Assembly (NCBI GenBank): GCA_018378775.1 | Contig: JAGZWV010000010.1 | Span: 1-41,756 of the forward strand | Direction: 5' to 3' | From: Collinsella sp. | GTDB taxonomy: Bacteria; Actinomycetota; Coriobacteriia; Coriobacteriales; Coriobacteriaceae | DNA length: 41,756 bases | Shown: positions 9,180 through 16,628 of the stretch, piece after piece | How the letters are laid out: each line of letters starts with the position of its first letter | Position numbering within the stretch: position 1 is the stretch's first letter | Notes under the pieces: model-generated | Told to the model about the DNA's origin: nothing | What the model saw: only the letters and a program-made list of their open reading frames with translations | Database searches by the model: none | Position numbers and translations under genes: made by a program

Positions 9180-10362
9180 CGAGAAGCGCCTCCACTCCGG
9201 GCAGGGCCTTACCCTCGACGAGCTCCATGGAAGCGCCACCACCGGTGGAGATCCAGCTCATCTTGTCGGCCAGGTTGAACTTGTTGACAGCTGCGACGGA
9301 GTCGCCACCGCCGATAATCGAGGTGCAATCGGCCTCGGCGACAGCCTCGGCGATAGCCTGGGTGCCGTGAGCGAAGTTGTCGAACTCGAAGACGCCCATG
9401 GGGCCATTCCAGAACACGGTCTTGGCGCCCTTGACAGCCTCGGCGTAGAGCTCCTCGGTCTTAGGACCGATGTCCATGCCCTCACGATCGTCGGGGATAG
9501 CGTCGGAAGCGACAACCTCGGGGACAGCGTCCTCGCCAAAGTGATCGGCAACGCGGTTGTCGATGGGGAGCAGGATCTTGACGCCCTTCTCCTCGGCCTT
9601 CTTAAGCATCTCGCCGGCGCGCTCGACCCAGTCCTCTTCCTTGAGGGACTGACCGACGGACAGGCCCTGAGCCAGGAAGAAGGTGTAGGCCATGCCGCCA
9701 CCGATGATCAGGGTGTCAGCGGAGTCGATGAGGTGATCGAGAACGCCGATCTTGGAGGAAACCTTGGAACCGCCGACGATGGCGACGAAGGGGCGCTCGG
9801 GCTCGGCGAAGATGCCGGTCAGCGTGTCGACCTCCTTCTCGAGCAGGAAGCCAGCGACGGCAGGCAGGTAAGCGGCGGGGCCCACGACGGAACCCTGGGC
9901 GCGGTGAGCGGTGCCGAAGGCATCGAGAACGAAGACGTCACCATAGGAAGCGAGCTTCTTGGCGATCTCGGGATCGTTCTTCTTCTCACGCTTATCGAAG
10001 CGGACGTTCTCGAGAACGAGAACCTTGCCCGGCTCGACGGCGGCGACAGCCTCGGCAGCCTTCTCGCCGTAGGTGTCGGCGACAAAGGCAACGTCGAGAC
10101 CAGAGAGCTCGGCGAGCTTCTTGGCGACAGGCTCAAGGGAGAGCTCAGGCTGGAAGCCAGTGCCCTCGGGACGGCCGAGGTGGCTCATGAGGATGACGCG
10201 AGCGTTGTGCTCAACGAGATAGTTGATGGTGGGCAGGGCAGCCTTGATACGGGTGGTGTCGCCAACGACGCCATCCTTGATAGGCACGTTGAAGTCAACG
10301 CGGACGAGAACGCGCTTGCCGTCGACATCGATGTCGCGGACGGTCTTCTTGGTAAAGGCCAT
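9172..10362 (-). CDS. pgk: Phosphoglycerate kinase
   Basis: Makes ATP from 1,3-bisphosphoglycerate and ADP (396 aa). Family motifs are visible in order: RVDFNVP near the N-terminus, MSHLGRP, GGSKVSSKIGVL, NGPMGVFE and the nucleotide loop IIGGGDSVAAV. The start MAFTKKTVRDID at 10362 is chosen because an AAAGG site lies about 11 bases upstream; a longer frame adds only 12 unlikely residues. First gene of the operon with tpiA and gpmI, and separated from gapA by a terminator. Confidence 0.96.
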   Translation of the reverse strand: MAFTKKTVRDIDVDGKRVLVRVDFNVPIKDGVVGDTTRIKAALPTINYLVEHNARVILMSHLGRPEGTGFQPELSLEPVAKKLAELSGLDVAFVADTYGEKAAEAVAAVEPGKVLVLENVRFDKREKKNDPEIAKKLASYGDVFVLDAFGTAHRAQGSVVGPAAYLPAVAGFLLEKEVDTLTGIFAEPERPFVAIVGGSKVSSKIGVLDHLIDSADTLIIGGGMAYTFFLAQGLSVGQSLKEEDWVERAGEMLKKAEEKGVKILLPIDNRVADHFGEDAVPEVVASDAIPDDREGMDIGPKTEELYAEAVKGAKTVFWNGPMGVFEFDNFAHGTQAIAEAVAEADCTSIIGGGDSVAAVNKFNLADKMSWISTGGGASMELVEGKALPGVEALLDA

Positions 10363-10418
10363 GTTTGCTTCTACCTTTCGTACGTGTCTGCCTCCCATTA
10401 CGGCAGACGATTTCCTAT

Positions 10419-10465
10419 AAAAAGGGCGCGACCCTAGGGTGTAAGCCCTATAAGGCCGCGCCCTT
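10419..10465 (-). terminator. Intrinsic terminator after gapA
   Basis: Stem 10422-10430 with 10457-10465 (AAGGGCGCG/CGCGCCCTT) plus an inner AGGG/CCCT stem, followed on the minus strand by a run of U. It lies between gapA and pgk, so the pgk operon needs a promoter between here and 10362 or readthrough. Confidence 0.85.
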
Positions 10466-10502
10466 CTTTAGACGCTCAACGAGCTATTCGCTAAAAGCTA
10501 AA

Positions 10503-11528
10503 TTAAGCAACGAACTTCTCGAAGTACTTGATGGTGCGGACCATCTGAGAGGTGTAAGAGTTCTCGTTGTCGTACCAAGAGGTGACCTGAACGAGGGTCT
10601 GGCCGTTGCCGAGGTCAGAGCACATGGTCTGAGTGGCGTCGAAGATGGAGCCATGGGTCTCGCCGATGATGTCGGTGGAGACGATGTCGTCCTCGTTGTA
10701 ACCGAAGGTCTCGGAGATGGTGGCAGCGTAGGCCTTCATAGCGGCGTTAACCTCGTCGACGGTGACCTTCTTGTCAACGACAGCGTAGAGGTTGGTGATG
10801 GAGCCGGTCGGCGTCGGGACGCGCTGGGCGGCACCGATGAGCTTGCCGTTGAGCTCGGGGAGAACCAGGCCGATAGCCTTGGCAGCACCGGTGGTGTTGG
10901 GGACGATGTTGACGGCGCAGGCACGGCTACGACGCTTGTTGCCCTTGCGCTGCGGGCCGTCGAGCGGCATCTGGTCGCCGGTCCAGGCGTGAATGGTGGT
11001 CATGATGCCGGACACGATGGGAGCGAAGTCGTTCAGACCCTTGGCCATCGGAGCGAGGCAGTTGGTGGTGCAGGAAGCAGCGGAGATGATGTTGTCCTCA
11101 GCGGTCAGCGTCTCATGGTTGACGTTGTACACGATGGTGGGCAGATCGCTGCCGGCCGGAGCGGAGATGACGACCTTCTTGGCGCCAGCGTTGATGTGGG
11201 CCTGAGCCTTAGCCTTGCTGGTGTAGAAGCCGGTGCACTCGAGAACAACGTCGACGTCGAGGTCGCCCCAAGGCAGGTTGTTGGCGTCGGCCTCCTTGTA
11301 GATCTTGATCTCCTTGCCGTCAACGGTGATGGAATCCTCGCCAGCAACGACCTCGTGATCGCGAGCGTAGTTGCCCTGCGTGGAGTCGTACTTCAGCAGG
11401 TAAGCGAGCATATCGGGAGAGGTGAGGTCGTTGATAGCGACGATCTCGGAGCCCTCATGACCGAACATCTGACGGAAAGCCAGACGACCGATGCGACCGA
11501 AGCCGTTAATAGCAACCTTTACTGCCAT
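10503..11528 (-). CDS. gapA: Glyceraldehyde-3-phosphate dehydrogenase, type I
   Basis: Oxidises and phosphorylates glyceraldehyde-3-phosphate (341 aa). The N-terminal NAD fold has INGFGRIGR and an Asp at the NAD ribose position (VAINDL, Asp34), suggesting NAD preference. The catalytic Cys153 is in ASCTTNCLAP. HAWTGDQ and the C-terminal SWYDNENSYTSQM are normal. The start at 11528 has AAAGGAG just upstream; the open frame extends 34 codons further but that part is not Gap-like. It stands alone between its own leader and a terminator. Confidence 0.96.
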   Translation of the reverse strand: MAVKVAINGFGRIGRLAFRQMFGHEGSEIVAINDLTSPDMLAYLLKYDSTQGNYARDHEVVAGEDSITVDGKEIKIYKEADANNLPWGDLDVDVVLECTGFYTSKAKAQAHINAGAKKVVISAPAGSDLPTIVYNVNHETLTAEDNIISAASCTTNCLAPMAKGLNDFAPIVSGIMTTIHAWTGDQMPLDGPQRKGNKRRSRACAVNIVPNTTGAAKAIGLVLPELNGKLIGAAQRVPTPTGSITNLYAVVDKKVTVDEVNAAMKAYAATISETFGYNEDDIVSTDIIGETHGSIFDATQTMCSDLGNGQTLVQVTSWYDNENSYTSQMVRTIKYFEKFVA

Positions 11529-11600
11529 TGTGTCTCCTTTCGTAAGGCCCCCGCAAGCTACAGCGCCCGCCGTTGAGGCCCACAAACTAACCACTCGCCT

Positions 11601-11630
11601 AATATACCTTTTTTTTGACTTGAATTTCAC
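11601..11630 (-). promoter_or_regulatory. Possible gapA promoter
   Basis: Minus-strand TATATT (11601-11606) has GTGAAA 18 bases upstream (11625-11630). The -10 is good and the -35 weak. It would give a leader of about 65 bases before gapA. Confidence 0.3.
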
Positions 11631-11662
11631 GAGAATGCTCGAAATTGAAAATCAAATTTACG

Positions 11663-11676
11663 TTAAAACGTTTTAA
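11663..11676. promoter_or_regulatory. 14-bp perfect palindrome upstream of gapA
   Basis: TTAAAACGTTTTAA is perfectly self-complementary with a central CG, the form of LacI/CcpA-family operators (cre consensus TGWAANCGNTNWCA, 12 of 14 positions compatible). It lies about 135 bases before the gapA start and 33 bases upstream of the candidate -35. The regulator is unknown. Confidence 0.4.
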
Positions 11677-11721
11677 AGAGTAAAACAGCAGTTCAATCCC
11701 TATATAAGCAGTTTCGCTCAA

Positions 11722-12651
11722 CTACCTGTTTGCTTCAATGAGCTTTTCAAGCCTCAAAACTCGATGGTAGAGGGCCGACTTCGACAAGGGAGGGTCAGCC
11801 ATCTCCCCCAGATCGCGCAGTGACAGATCGGGATAGCGCTCGCGCAGGTCGCAAAAGACCGCCAAGGCGTCCGGAAGCGTTTCGCGCAAACCCCGCTGTT
11901 CGAGCTCATCGATCAACGCAAGCTGATGCTGGGCGGCACCCGCGCTTCTGGTCTGATTGGCCAGCTCGGCATTCACGCGACGGTTCACGTCGTTCTTAAC
12001 CAATTTGACCGCGCGCGCTTCCTCGATCTCGGCAACGCTGCGCTTGGCGCCGACCAGCTTTAGGAGCTGCTCGATCTCCTCGGCGCTCTTAATGTAGACG
12101 GCAAAGGATCCGCGCCGCGCGTTAACGCGCGCATGGACTCCAATCTGCTCCAATAGATCGCAAAGTCCCCGGGCATACTGCTCGCCCTGCACCGCGATCT
12201 CCAGATGAAAGTCGCCGCGGGGATCGGCCACGAAACCGCCGGCGATGAGCGCGCCGCGGATGTAGGCAAGCCTGCAGCAGGGACGGGCAACGATGTGCCG
12301 GGGAACACCAGCGACGAGCCCTCCCCTGCGGTCGAGGATGCCCAGCAGCACCAGAGCCTTGTCCAGGTCGGGTTGATCGGGCAGGGTAATGAGATAGTTA
12401 CGGACCTTATGCAAGACCGATTTACGAACGGTGAATTCCGTTTTGAGCTTAAGGATGCGATGCGTCAGTGTGATCATCGTGCGCGCGACGGCACCCGTCT
12501 CGGTCGCGACCGTCAAACGATACCGCCCGGAGCCGGCCAGCGAAAGTGTACCGCTCACACGCGTCAGGGCGGCAAGCGTCGACAAATCGCAGTATTCACA
12601 TTCGGGTTCGCAGCGCGCGAGCTCGTCACGCACCTCGGCGGTAAACGACAT
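11722..12651 (-). CDS. whiA: WhiA-family DNA-binding regulator
   Basis: Gram-positive regulator (309 aa) related to LAGLIDADG homing endonucleases; in Streptomyces it controls sporulation-linked division, and elsewhere division and chromosome functions. The N-terminal WhiA/LAGLIDADG-like part includes the block RPCCRLAYIRGALIAGGFVA, and the C-terminal helix-turn-helix contains LSLRDLGEMADPPLSKSALYHR. The ATG follows the rapZ stop by 6 bases with a weak ribosome site, so translation is likely coupled. In most relatives yvcK lies between rapZ and whiA; it is absent here. Confidence 0.93.
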   Translation of the reverse strand: MSFTAEVRDELARCEPECEYCDLSTLAALTRVSGTLSLAGSGRYRLTVATETGAVARTMITLTHRILKLKTEFTVRKSVLHKVRNYLITLPDQPDLDKALVLLGILDRRGGLVAGVPRHIVARPCCRLAYIRGALIAGGFVADPRGDFHLEIAVQGEQYARGLCDLLEQIGVHARVNARRGSFAVYIKSAEEIEQLLKLVGAKRSVAEIEEARAVKLVKNDVNRRVNAELANQTRSAGAAQHQLALIDELEQRGLRETLPDALAVFCDLRERYPDLSLRDLGEMADPPLSKSALYHRVLRLEKLIEANR

Positions 12652-12657
12652 GCGGGC

Positions 12658-13578
12658 CTATGCTTTCGTGTTGGCGCGCGACAGGTCGCGATGAGAAATG
12701 CTCACGTGATATTGGGCGCCTTCCAAATAACGTGCCGTGGCCTCGGCGATGGCAACGCTGCGGTGTTGACCGCCCGTGCAGCCGATGGCAATAGAAAGCT
12801 GTGGCTTGCCCTCCGCGATATAGCCGGGCATGACCGTATCGAGCAGCTGCGTCCAGGCCTTCCAGAACTCCTGGGTCTTGGGATGGTCCAGAACAAAGTC
12901 GGAGACTTTCTTATCGAGACCGGTCATCGTGCGCATCTCGGGATCGTAGAACGGATTGGGCAGGAAGCGAACGTCGATCATAATGTCCGCCTCGACGGGC
13001 ATACCGTGCTTAAAGCCAAACGAGAACACGTGAACGTCCATGAGCTGCTGGTCGGACAACTCGGAGAACGCCATGCGCAATTTGTTGCGCAGAGCAGAGG
13101 TGCGCAAGCGGCTCGTATCGATAATCATGTCAGCTCGGTCGCGAACGCCCTGCAGCTGCAGGCGCTCGCGCTGAATCGCATCGGCCGTAGTCTCCCCCGG
13201 CTTGGCAATGGGATGGCGGCGGCGGTTTTCACTATAACGACGGATCAGCACCTCGTCAGAGGCCTCGAGAAACACGATGTCACAGCTCATCTCGCGCTCC
13301 TCGAGTGCGGCAACGGCATCGAGCAGCTCATCGAACAAGCCCTGGCTGCGCAGGTCGCAGGTGACGGCAAGATGCCTGCCCACGCCCGTATTGATGCCGA
13401 CGAGTTCGGCAAGCTGGGCGATCAGACGCGGAGGCAAGTTGTCGATGCAAAAGTAGCCCATGTCCTCGAACACATGCATGGCCTGCGTTCGGCCCGATCC
13501 GGACATTCCGGTGATGATGACGATATCGGGGATGCGCTCCGAGCGCTCCGCCGCATCCATGGCATCTCCCTTTTGCAT
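12658..13578 (-). CDS. rapZ: RapZ/YvcJ family nucleotide-binding protein
   Basis: P-loop protein of the RapZ family (306 aa). In E. coli RapZ targets the GlmZ small RNA to RNase E; in Gram-positives (YvcJ) the role is less clear. The P-loop is GMSGSGRT (24-31), with Arg where E. coli and Bacillus have Lys, a form I recall as usual in Actinobacteria. The CIDNLPPRL and IGCTGGQHRSVAIAE motifs are typical. Two in-frame ATGs are possible; the first has AGGAGG 5 bases upstream and is chosen. A terminator-like hairpin sits just before that ribosome site. Confidence 0.92.
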   Translation of the reverse strand: MQKGDAMDAAERSERIPDIVIITGMSGSGRTQAMHVFEDMGYFCIDNLPPRLIAQLAELVGINTGVGRHLAVTCDLRSQGLFDELLDAVAALEEREMSCDIVFLEASDEVLIRRYSENRRRHPIAKPGETTADAIQRERLQLQGVRDRADMIIDTSRLRTSALRNKLRMAFSELSDQQLMDVHVFSFGFKHGMPVEADIMIDVRFLPNPFYDPEMRTMTGLDKKVSDFVLDHPKTQEFWKAWTQLLDTVMPGYIAEGKPQLSIAIGCTGGQHRSVAIAEATARYLEGAQYHVSISHRDLSRANTKA

Positions 13579-13588
13579 GTGTGCCTCC

Positions 13589-13625
13589 TAAAACAAGCGC
13601 GGGACCCGGCCAGCGGATCCCGCGC
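13589..13625 (-). terminator. Terminator-like hairpin between nanE and rapZ
   Basis: A stem with GCGCGGGA (13597-13604) and TCCCGCGC (13618-13625) plus inner GG/CC pairs. On the minus strand it is followed by TTGTTTTA and then at once by the rapZ ribosome binding site. It can end the nan transcript, but it would also lie in the leader of any rapZ transcript started upstream of it. Confidence 0.7.
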
Positions 13626-13643
13626 GATCAATTGCCTTTATTG

Positions 13644-13649
13644 AGTATA
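13644..13649 (-). promoter_or_regulatory. TATACT -10 box candidate for rapZ
   Basis: Minus-strand TATACT lies between the nanE stop and the terminator-like hairpin. No good -35 is visible 17 bases upstream. If active, the rapZ leader would be about 60 bases and contain the hairpin. Confidence 0.3.
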
Positions 13650-13676
13650 CCGCCCTGAGCGGATACGAGGTCCGTC

Positions 13677-14363
13677 TTACGCCTCAAGCGCAGCCTTGAA
13701 CCAACTTGTAATACTCGTGGGGTGCGTAATGGCAGTGCCTACGACAACTGCCCAGGCGCCCGCATCGATCGCGGCGCGGGCCTCCTCGGGCGTGTGCACG
13801 CGGCCCTCGCAGATGATGGGAAGACCGGGGAATTCCTCGGTCGCCTGACGCAGGAGCGGCAGATCAGGGCCATCGGCCATGGTGCAGTCGATGGCGGCGA
13901 CACCGTGAGAAAGCGTAGTGGATACCAGGTCAAAGCCCATATCAACCGCACGGCGAATGTCCTCGATGGTGGCACAATCCGCCATCAGGAGCACGCCCTC
14001 CTCGTGCAGCGGACGGAAGGTGTCCTCGACGGTCTTGCCATCGGGACGTGGGCGATCAGTGGCATCAATTGCCACGATGTCGGCACCGGCGGCAACGCAG
14101 GCGCGAGCATGACGCAGCGTCGGCGTGATGTAGACGCCCTCGTGCCCATCCTTCCACAGGCCGATAACAGGAACCTCACAGCGACCCTTAATGGCGGCAA
14201 TGTCGGCAAGGCCTTGGCAGCGAATGGCGGCGGCGCCGCCAAGCTCGCAGGCGCGAGACATTTGAGCCATGGTCTCGGGCGTACGAAGCGGCTCGCCCAT
14301 ATAGGCCTGAACGCTCACGACGAGCTTGCCCTTCAGGGACTGGATCAAAGGATCAACGGTCAT
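13677..14363 (-). CDS. nanE: N-acetylmannosamine-6-phosphate 2-epimerase
   Basis: TIM-barrel enzyme (228 aa) converting ManNAc-6-P to GlcNAc-6-P, the step that joins sialic acid breakdown to amino sugar metabolism. Visible are LVVSVQAYMGEPL at the N-terminus, the AIDATDRPRPDG loop with the catalytic region, STTLSHG where many NanE have STTLSGY, and the phosphate-binding end with CEGRVHTPEEA and VVVGTAITHP. The start MTVDPLIQSLKGK at 14363 has AAAGG about 11 bases upstream. Last gene of the nan cluster. No nagA or nagB is in the window, so GlcNAc-6-P must be processed by genes elsewhere. Confidence 0.92.
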   Translation of the reverse strand: MTVDPLIQSLKGKLVVSVQAYMGEPLRTPETMAQMSRACELGGAAAIRCQGLADIAAIKGRCEVPVIGLWKDGHEGVYITPTLRHARACVAAGADIVAIDATDRPRPDGKTVEDTFRPLHEEGVLLMADCATIEDIRRAVDMGFDLVSTTLSHGVAAIDCTMADGPDLPLLRQATEEFPGLPIICEGRVHTPEEARAAIDAGAWAVVVGTAITHPTSITSWFKAALEA

Positions 14364-14388
14364 GTTCGACTCAACCTTTCTCAAAACA

Positions 14389-14486
14389 GCCTTCTGAGAC
14401 ACCGCACCTTGACGTTCAAACCGTCGCTCGCGTACCGAACTACGCTTCGCTCCTCTTTCACGTCAATCTGCGGCACCTCAGAAGGC
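14389..14486 (-). repeat. 98-base structured inverted repeat between nanK and nanE
   Basis: Arms 14389-14414 and 14461-14486 (26 bases each) are complementary at 21 of 26 positions. Three of the five mismatches become G-U pairs in minus-strand RNA, giving 24 of 26. The 46-base interior holds a second small stem (GCGTA with TACGC). On the minus strand it ends in CAGAAGGC then TGTTTT, just before the nanE ribosome site. It could be an attenuator, an RNA processing site or a genome-wide intergenic repeat. Confidence 0.65.
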
Positions 14487-14503
14487 CCACTTGGTAGTTA
14501 TGT

Positions 14504-15469
14504 TTACTTCAACGACGCAAGAAGGTGTTCGGCGGCACCGATGAGCGGAGCATCGCCCTCCAGAGACCCGATGAGAATCGGCGTGTCTTGAAGCGGATCG
14601 AGCGCCTGGCTGGCATAGCCCTCGTGCACCGAATCCTTCCACGTCTGCGAACGCCAATCGGGACCCTGGTGAATCACACCTCCCGAAAGCACGATAACCT
14701 CGGGATCCAAGATGTTGGCAAGCGAGCCCAAGCTGGCACCCAGCGCAAAGCCGGCATCATGGATGACCTCGGTCGCCTTTGTGTCGCCCGCACGGCACAG
14801 GTCGTTCACGTCACGGCCGACCGAAGGACGGCTGGGGTCGACGCGGCCAAAGCGCTCATCGTACATACGACCAATGGAAGTGCCGGAAGCAACCGACTCA
14901 AGATGACCGGAACGTCCACAGGCGCAGGGAATGCCAGCGGCAGCCGAGCACTCGATGTGGCCCATATGACCGGCAGCACCATGGAAGCCCTGCATCACAC
15001 GGCCGTTCTCGACATATGCGCCGCCGATGCCCGTGCCGATGCCCAAGCACAAAACGGAGAACTTGCCTTTGCCGACGCCCCAGTGGGCCTCGCCCAGAGC
15101 ATGAGCCTGCACGTCGCCCACCACGGCAACGGGGAGACCAAGGTCCTCGCGCAGACGCGGCCCCAACTGAACGCCGGACCAGCCGGGCATGATCTCGTTG
15201 GCATACGCGATGGCGCCCGTCTTGGGATCGACGACGCCTGCGGCACCGATACCGACACCGAGAACCTCGACATCGGGATTCGCCTCAAGAGCGGCCTTGA
15301 TGGACGCCTCGATACGCTGGAAGACGGCCTCGCCGCCCTCCTGGGCCTCAGTAGGAACCTCGGCCTCAAATACGGGATGGGGCACGCTGCCGTCAGCCGG
15401 GTACTCCATAATGGCGGTCGCGATCTTAGTTCCGCCGATGTCGACAGAGCAGACGTACTTGTTCTCCAT
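14504..15469 (-). CDS. nanK: ROK-family kinase, probable N-acetylmannosamine kinase
   Basis: Phosphorylates ManNAc to ManNAc-6-P, as judged from its position between the lyase and epimerase genes; a glucokinase role cannot be excluded from sequence alone. It has 321 residues from the ATG at 15469, with AAGGAGAA upstream. The phosphate motif VDIGGTKIA is at the N-terminus, followed by GIGAAGVVDP and LGIGTGIGGA. The ROK zinc motif reads CACGRSGHLES, with His where the usual CxCGxxGC has its last Cys. It lies between two large intergenic hairpins, unlike the tightly packed upstream genes. Confidence 0.85.
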   Translation of the reverse strand: MENKYVCSVDIGGTKIATAIMEYPADGSVPHPVFEAEVPTEAQEGGEAVFQRIEASIKAALEANPDVEVLGVGIGAAGVVDPKTGAIAYANEIMPGWSGVQLGPRLREDLGLPVAVVGDVQAHALGEAHWGVGKGKFSVLCLGIGTGIGGAYVENGRVMQGFHGAAGHMGHIECSAAAGIPCACGRSGHLESVASGTSIGRMYDERFGRVDPSRPSVGRDVNDLCRAGDTKATEVIHDAGFALGASLGSLANILDPEVIVLSGGVIHQGPDWRSQTWKDSVHEGYASQALDPLQDTPILIGSLEGDAPLIGAAEHLLASLK

Positions 15470-15541
15470 GTCGTTCTCCTTAGGAGATAAAAACAACTAC
15501 AGGAAATGAAGGCGGTGTTATCGCCGCAGCATGATAAAGGT

Positions 15542-15636
15542 TTCCCAGGTGCCCGAGGTTGGGGTGAAAGTGGTCGGGCGTTGACCTAATGGGTCACGCC
15601 CGACCACTTGAGCCCCAAGATCGGGTGCCTGGGGAA
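15542..15636. repeat. Long interrupted hairpin after nanA
   Basis: A 95-base inverted repeat whose stems stack as 13 bp (15568-15580 with 15597-15609), 6 bp (15559-15564 with 15613-15618), 5 bp (15552-15556 with 15621-15625) and 6 bp (15544-15549 with 15628-15633). It starts 3 bases after the nanA stop. There is no strong U-tract on either strand, so it looks more like an mRNA 3'-end stabiliser or REP-like repeat than a simple terminator. Confidence 0.6.
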
Positions 15637-15639
15637 TCT

Positions 15640-16560
15640 TTACAGGAGACCGTTGTCCTGGAGGACCTTCTTAATCGCCTCGACGTTCTCGCCGGTCATG
15701 GCCTTCACCGGGCGCGGCATGGTCGGGCTGTCGAAGATGCCCATGAGGTTCATAGCGGTCTTGAAGGCGCCGACGCCACCGGCATAGCCCTGGACGCCCG
15801 AGGTGACGTCCCAGATGTGCGAAATCTCATTGAGACGATCCTGCTCAGCCTTGACGGTAGCCCAGTCACCAGCCTGAGCGGCCTTCCACTGACGCACGTA
15901 GCCCTCGGGCTCAACGTTAGCGAGACCCGGGACAGAGCCGTCGGCACCACCGAGGTAAGCGCCGTCGACAACAACCTCGTGACCGGTGAGGATGCTCATC
16001 GGATGGCCGTTCTTCTCGTTCTCCTGAACGAGGTAGCGGAACGAGATGTCATCACCCGAGGAATCCTTGACGCCGGCCAGGACGCCCTCGGCGCCGAGCT
16101 TGGCAAGGAGCTTCCAGGGGAGCTTGGTGTGGACGCACACGGGGATGTCATAGGCAAAGATGGGCAGGTCGAGTTCCTCGTGCAGGATGCGGAAGTGCTC
16201 CTCGACCTCGGTCATGCCCTGCAGGGCATAGAACGGGCAGGTGGCGACAAGCGCGTCGGCGCCCAGCTCCTGAGCGACCTTGCCGTGCTCGATCATGCGC
16301 TCGGTTTCGGTATCGATGATACCGACCAGAACAGGCACGCGGTGGTCGACGATACGGACGGCCTCGGCGATGATCTGGCGACGGCGCTCATCGGTGGAGA
16401 AGACGACCTCACCCGAAGAGCCCAAGAAGAACAGGCCATCGACGCCGGCGTCGATCATGCGGTTGATGCTACGCTCAAAGGAGACAACATCGAGCTGATG
16501 ATCTTCGGTATCGGGAACAACGACGGGAGGGATAACGCCGGTGAATTTCTGAGTTGCCAC
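15640..16560 (-). CDS. nanA: DapA-family aldolase, probable N-acetylneuraminate lyase
   Basis: TIM-barrel Schiff-base aldolase (306 aa). In this context it most likely splits N-acetylneuraminate into ManNAc and pyruvate. Visible are the carboxylate-binding GSSGE (47-51), the catalytic Tyr in FAYDIP (Tyr137) and the Schiff-base Lys in GVKDSSGD (Lys165). The start is a GTG at 16560 with AAGGAG 6 bases upstream; the frame extends 28 codons further but that part is not family-like. Sequence alone does not exclude dihydrodipicolinate synthase or another DapA-family reaction. The neighbouring transporter, esterase, nanK and nanE support the lyase call. Confidence 0.82.
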   Translation of the reverse strand: MATQKFTGVIPPVVVPDTEDHQLDVVSFERSINRMIDAGVDGLFFLGSSGEVVFSTDERRRQIIAEAVRIVDHRVPVLVGIIDTETERMIEHGKVAQELGADALVATCPFYALQGMTEVEEHFRILHEELDLPIFAYDIPVCVHTKLPWKLLAKLGAEGVLAGVKDSSGDDISFRYLVQENEKNGHPMSILTGHEVVVDGAYLGGADGSVPGLANVEPEGYVRQWKAAQAGDWATVKAEQDRLNEISHIWDVTSGVQGYAGGVGAFKTAMNLMGIFDSPTMPRPVKAMTGENVEAIKKVLQDNGLL

Positions 16561-16628
16561 AAGAATCTCCTTAGTTGTCTGGCGAGCGGCCCTGTGCCGC
16601 CCACTCTTGTTGGCAGTGTTCAGGCCGC

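Noticed and set aside
13486..13509. Lys to Arg change in the RapZ P-loop as a sign of inactivation
   Set aside because: Actinobacterial members of the family, as I recall them, also have Arg here, so it is probably normal for the lineage.
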